A stretch of DNA of 7,372 nt from Caldilinea sp. (GTDB lineage Bacteria > Chloroflexota > Anaerolineae > Caldilineales > Caldilineaceae), in contig JANWYX010000462.1 of the NCBI GenBank assembly GCA_025055055.1, positions 1 through 7,372 of the forward strand, read 5' to 3'. Every line of letters begins with the position of its first letter. Within the stretch, counting starts at the first letter, position 1. The translations under genes and the position numbers were made by a program. The notes under the pieces are model-generated. The model searched no databases, was not told the origin of the DNA, and saw only the letters and a list, made by a program, of their open reading frames with translations. Below, piece by piece: positions 1 to 7,372 of this stretch.

Positions 1-22
1 GAGGATTGCTGCCAACACTTAA

Positions 23-51
23 AGTATAGGAAAGAAGGGGAGGTGTGTCAA
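23..51 (-). promoter_or_regulatory. Near-consensus sigma-70 promoter reading off the left edge
   Basis: On the minus strand the -35 hexamer TTGACA (51-46) is followed by exactly 17 bases and the -10 hexamer TATACT (28-23). This is 6/6 and 5/6 to the sigma-70/sigA consensus with the ideal spacer. The predicted start is near position 16, so the transcript leaves the window almost at once and its gene cannot be seen. The promoter starts about 30 bp after the stop codon of the hydrolase gene on the same strand. It therefore probably begins a new transcription unit, although read-through from the upstream operon is possible because I see no hairpin with a T-run in 1-82. Confidence 0.7.
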
Positions 52-82
52 ATCGAAAGGTTGCAAAGTGGAACAATTCCTC

Positions 83-1055
<973 letters not shown>

Positions 1056-1075
<20 letters not shown>

Positions 1076-1802
1076 GGTTCGTCTGACCGCCTATCCCGCG
1101 ACGTTTCTTCCGCACCGGTGGAAGACGCACGCTGCGACGTCGCGCCTCTAGTTGTTCGTACCAGTTGCGCAAGGTGTGACGGCGAAGCCGCGCCACATCG
1201 TCAAGCCTCGCCGTCAAGGGCACGCCCGCTGCACGGTGTTGCAGCCAGCTTAACAGCCGCAAAATCGGCCACCCTACGGTGCGGCGCAGCGCCTGCATGA
1301 CAACCCAACCGAGAGCGGAGACCAACAACGCCTGCCATGGCTCCAACCCCAACCCATAGTGCAATGCTACGACGATGGCCAACATACTCCAGAGGGAAAG
1401 GGCGCCCCAGATCAGGTTGCCGAGATACGGCGTTAGCTCAAAAAAGGCAAAAATCTGAGGGGCATAGGCCAACCCTACGACAACCGCGACCTCACGGAAC
1501 TCCTGCACGCTTTGCGTCAGAAGATTCCCCACAGACCAAATTGTTAAGGACCAAAGGAAATAGCCAAAGATGTTGCTGACCGTGGTGATGGACAGCGCCA
1601 GAACAAAACGCCGTGGTCGCACCCGGTTCAAGAGCAGCACTACGCTCTGCCCGAGCGATTCTGACAGACTGGCCAACAAAACAATCATGGCAGCATAGTA
1701 GACTCCCTGCGCTTTGTCGCGGAGTAGGCCATAAATGGATGGATCAAGCCGCAGGGATAGCCGCAAGGTTTCCAAGAAGCCGGGCAGAGCCACATCGCTC
1801 AT
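1056..1802 (-). CDS. Yip1-type integral membrane protein
   Basis: This 248-residue protein has about five hydrophobic segments (roughly residues 33-58, 66-93, 104-125, 128-150 and 155-172). A strongly basic, probably cytoplasmic tail (about 184-248, many Arg/Lys, with RKKRRG at 231-236) follows. The charged N-terminus, the YAPQIFAFF stretch (113-121) and the next two helices resemble bacterial Yip1/YIF1 domain proteins, whose function is mostly unknown and generally membrane-associated. The gene lies 21 bp after the Wzz-like gene and overlaps the hydrolase gene by 20 bp, so it sits in the middle of an operon. The ATG at 1802 has no clear Shine-Dalgarno sequence in the short upstream gap (only an A-rich run just before it), so it may depend on ribosomes finishing the upstream gene. 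Membrane topology is secure; the family call is moderate. Confidence 0.65.
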
Positions 1803-1823
1803 CGTTTTGCAAAGGTGGAACGC

Positions 1824-3815
<1,992 letters not shown>

Positions 3816-3827
3816 AAAACGGTGTAT

Positions 3828-3834
3828 TCCTTTC
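3828..3834 (-). promoter_or_regulatory. Ribosome binding site of the Wzz-like gene
   Basis: GAAAGGA on the minus strand, 12 nt before the ATG at 3815. The spacing is a little long, but this is the only purine-rich site near any of the in-frame starts, so it supports the shorter 663-residue protein. The in-frame ATG at 3866 and TTG at 3899 have no comparable site. Confidence 0.5.
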
Positions 3835-3915
3835 ACAAACAGTTTCACTGTCAGCGCAGACAGCATCACAGCCCGACGCCAGCAGCGGTTGCTCCGCAAG
3901 TGTGCTAACTTACAC

Positions 3916-3944
3916 AGTATACAATTTCTGTCGAGATTTCAGAA
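3916..3944 (-). promoter_or_regulatory. Candidate sigma-70 promoter of the wzz-Yip1-hydrolase operon
   Basis: The minus strand carries TATACT (3921-3916), a good -10 element. A poor -35, TTCTGA (3944-3939), lies 17 bases upstream. The predicted start near 3909 would give a 5' leader of about 95 nt. An imperfect inverted repeat (TGTG-c-TAA / TTACACA, about 3901-3916) covers the predicted start and could be an operator. The weak -35 suggests either modest expression or the need for an activator. Position and orientation fit; the sequence match alone is not decisive. Confidence 0.4.
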
Positions 3945-4155
3945 AATCATCGGGCGAATTTGTGGAAGCGGTCTTTGTCGAAGTCGGCGCCCACTTAAGA
4001 AGAAACCGATTGCATTGCCGAGCATAGGTGGGTTCTATGAAAGAAGGCGCCGAGATTGTACAATGATTGCCGTTGATCTCTGGCTACCAATCATCAAACA
4101 AGGACTGCTTTGGTTCGCCAAGCAATGGGCATCCATTCAGAAGACCATGTACAAG

Positions 4156-4163
4156 AAAGGAAG
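4156..4163 (+). promoter_or_regulatory. Ribosome binding site fixing the dehydrogenase start
   Basis: AAAGGAAG, with GGA ending 10 nt before the ATG at 4172. It supports starting the protein at MKMRGVLLPG rather than at the TTG at 4067 of the longer open frame. The extra 35 residues of that frame look unlike the N-terminus of a medium-chain dehydrogenase. Confidence 0.6.
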
Positions 4164-4171
4164 CGACCTGT

Positions 4172-5218
<1,047 letters not shown>

Positions 5219-5226
5219 CGATGCCT

Positions 5227-5236
5227 CGAGGAGGTG
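5227..5236 (+). promoter_or_regulatory. Strong but mispositioned Shine-Dalgarno-like sequence
   Basis: CGAGGAGGTG contains eight bases (AGGAGGTG, 5229-5236) complementary to the 16S rRNA tail, just after the dehydrogenase stop codon. No ATG, GTG or TTG stands at the usual distance in any frame. The in-frame GTG at 5234 lies inside the motif itself, and the first ATG of the CapA-family frame is 27 nt further on at 5264. It may act as a standby site, or the match may be chance. Confidence 0.35.
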
Positions 5237-5263
5237 CTTCTTTCCGTTCGCCCTGGAATCGAC

Positions 5264-7057
<1,794 letters not shown>

Positions 7058-7077
7058 AATTAGGTTTCTCTAGATTC

Positions 7078-7098
7078 TTGCAAGAGCGCCTCTTGCGA
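7078..7098. repeat. Inverted repeat overlapping -35 and spacer (operator or mRNA 3' hairpin)
   Basis: GCAAGAG (7080-7086) and CTCTTGC (7090-7096) are perfect complements around a CGC loop. In RNA two further pairs (a wobble and a U-A) extend the stem to 7078-7098. It begins 20 nt after the CapA-family stop codon and could form a hairpin in the 3' end of that mRNA, but no T-run follows, so it is not a standard intrinsic terminator. As DNA it covers the -35 hexamer and most of the spacer of the downstream promoter, a usual place for a repressor site. Confidence 0.55.
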
Positions 7099-7106
7099 TG
7101 TATACT
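7078..7106 (+). promoter_or_regulatory. Strong sigma-70 promoter for the leader ORF and the gene at 7227
   Basis: TTGCAA (7078-7083, 5/6) and TATACT (7101-7106, 5/6) are separated by exactly 17 bases. The predicted start is near 7113, giving a leader of about 114 nt before the ATG at 7227. It sits in the gap after the CapA-family gene and in the right orientation for the next gene, so that gene very likely has its own promoter. Inverted repeats at 7078-7098 and 7106-7119 overlap or abut it. Confidence 0.68.
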
Positions 7107-7119
7107 GAGCTGTTGCTCA
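7106..7119. repeat. Inverted repeat at the predicted transcription start
   Basis: TGAGC (7106-7110) and GCTCA (7115-7119) are perfect complements separated by TGTT. The repeat starts at the last base of the -10 element and is centred on the predicted start site. It could be a second operator half of the same control region; at five base pairs per arm a chance match is also quite possible. Confidence 0.35.
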
Positions 7120-7154
7120 CAGAGAAGAGAGGGGTTGAAGTGGAGAATAGATAA

Positions 7155-7217
7155 ATGTTAAAGTATTTTTATGCGCCCGAAATCTGTCGGGCGACGTGTA
7201 AAGAAGAAAGGAAGTAG
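7155..7217 (+). CDS. Possible 20-residue leader peptide (upstream ORF)
   Basis: An ATG at 7155 is preceded by GGAG (7142-7145) with a 9-nt gap and opens a 20-codon frame ending in TAG at 7215-7217. The peptide starts MLKYFYAPEIC and has a basic end; its two cysteines form CxxxC (residues 11 and 15). The stop codon overlaps the AGAGGG ribosome binding site (7216-7221) of the next gene, and a perfect hairpin (7174-7193) lies within the frame. Ribosomes translating the leader would open the hairpin and end directly on the next gene's binding site. This layout fits a regulatory leader or translational coupling. Nothing identifies a known family, and short frames with a start and a purine-rich site can occur by chance. 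Confidence 0.4.
   Translation: MLKYFYAPEICRATCKEERK
7174..7193 (+). other. Perfect 7-bp GC-rich hairpin in the 5' leader
   Basis: CGCCCGA (7174-7180) pairs perfectly with TCGGGCG (7187-7193) around a six-base loop. No T-run follows in either direction: the plus strand continues ACGTGTAAAG, and on the minus strand an A-rich run follows. It is therefore not a normal intrinsic terminator. It lies about 22 nt upstream of the ribosome binding site of the gene at 7227 and inside the small leader ORF, so a role in translation control or mRNA stability is more likely. Confidence 0.55.
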
Positions 7218-7226
7218 AGGGCAACC

Positions 7227-7372
7227 ATGGCCACCGCAATGAAAAAGAGAAGCGTCAAGCGCGCCGCCAGTTCCAATATCGGGCTCTGGTTAATCGGCGC
7301 CAGTTTTGCTATTGTCGCCGTTGTCGTTGGTTTGATTATCTTTAACGAGCGTCGTACGATCTCGGCGCCTGT
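7227..7372 (+). CDS. Partial gene: membrane-anchored protein, possibly DsbA/thioredoxin-like
   Basis: Only the first 48 codons are present; the frame is open at the right edge. The start ATG has a good binding site (AGAGGG, five bases of spacing). The N-terminus is short and very basic (KKRSVKR, residues 6-12). One hydrophobic helix follows (about residues 18-36), ending in FNERR, which predicts a single-pass protein with its main domain outside the cytoplasm. This kind of start is common among membrane-anchored thiol-disulfide proteins (DsbA-like) of Chloroflexota and Actinobacteria as I remember them, but no catalytic motif lies inside the window. Other single-pass proteins would look the same. 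It probably has its own promoter (7078-7106) rather than belonging to the CapA operon. Confidence 0.7.
   Translation, partial: MATAMKKRSVKRAASSNIGLWLIGASFAIVAVVVGLIIFNERRTISAP

Larger units (their letters stand above)
3816..4171. other. Divergent intergenic region between the wzz operon and the dehydrogenase gene
   Basis: These 356 bases separate two divergent transcription units and are more AT-rich than the flanking genes. They hold the candidate leftward promoter at 3916-3944. For the rightward unit I see two weak possibilities. One is TTGCAT (4010-4015) with TTCTAT 17 bp downstream (4033-4038). The other is a good -10 TACAAT (4059-4064) without a recognisable -35; it sits in the self-complementary octamer TTGTACAA (4056-4063). 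A short inverted repeat CTGTC-N6-GACAG (3848-3863) lies in the leftward leader. Open frames through here lack coding character or convincing starts, so I call no gene. Confidence 0.5.

Noticed and set aside
70..80. Short palindrome GGAA-CAA-TTCC after the hydrolase gene
   Set aside because: The stem is only four base pairs with no T-run, too small to call a terminator.
4067..4171. 35-residue N-terminal extension of the dehydrogenase from a TTG codon
   Set aside because: It resembles no dehydrogenase N-terminus, and a good ribosome binding site lies directly before the ATG at 4172.
7174..7193. Hairpin as an intrinsic terminator
   Set aside because: No T-run follows it on either strand, and it lies between a promoter and the gene that promoter serves.

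Overview
The window comes from a moderately GC-rich, free-living bacterium. A Chloroflexota (Anaerolineae/Caldilineae-like) source is my best guess. It rests on the CapA-type protein, whose start motif (TGVTAM) and N-terminal extension match what I remember of that phylum, and on the absence of typical proteobacterial gene layouts. This is an inference, not a database result.

The left half (83-3815) is a tight three-gene unit on the minus strand. It reads from a long Wzz-like chain-length co-polymerase (1824-3815), through a Yip1-type multi-spanning membrane protein (1056-1802), to a membrane-anchored alpha/beta hydrolase (83-1075). The first gap is 21 bp and the second junction overlaps by 20 bp, so the genes are probably co-transcribed. 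A candidate promoter lies about 95 nt upstream of the first gene. Just past the last stop codon is a near-consensus sigma-70 promoter (TTGACA-N17-TATACT, minus strand), which must serve a gene beyond the left edge.

The right half is on the plus strand. After a 356-bp divergent intergenic region come a zinc-dependent medium-chain dehydrogenase (4172-5218) and a membrane-anchored CapA-family protein (5264-7057). The latter seems to carry a substrate-binding-protein-like N-terminal domain and lacks several usual CapA residues. Together with the Wzz protein it points to surface or extracellular polysaccharide metabolism, but the window holds no glycosyltransferase, polymerase or flippase, so the locus cannot be named.

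The intergenic region at 7058-7226 is rich in signals. It has a strong promoter (TTGCAA-N17-TATACT) overlapped by an inverted repeat in the -35/spacer region, a second inverted repeat at the predicted start site, and a 20-codon leader ORF with its own ribosome binding site. A perfect 7-bp hairpin lies inside the leader ORF, and the leader's stop codon overlaps the ribosome binding site of the next gene. That gene (7227 onward) is cut by the window edge after a single membrane anchor; it may be a thiol-disulfide (DsbA-like) protein, but this is a guess. No tRNA, rRNA, CRISPR array, insertion sequence or long repeat was seen.
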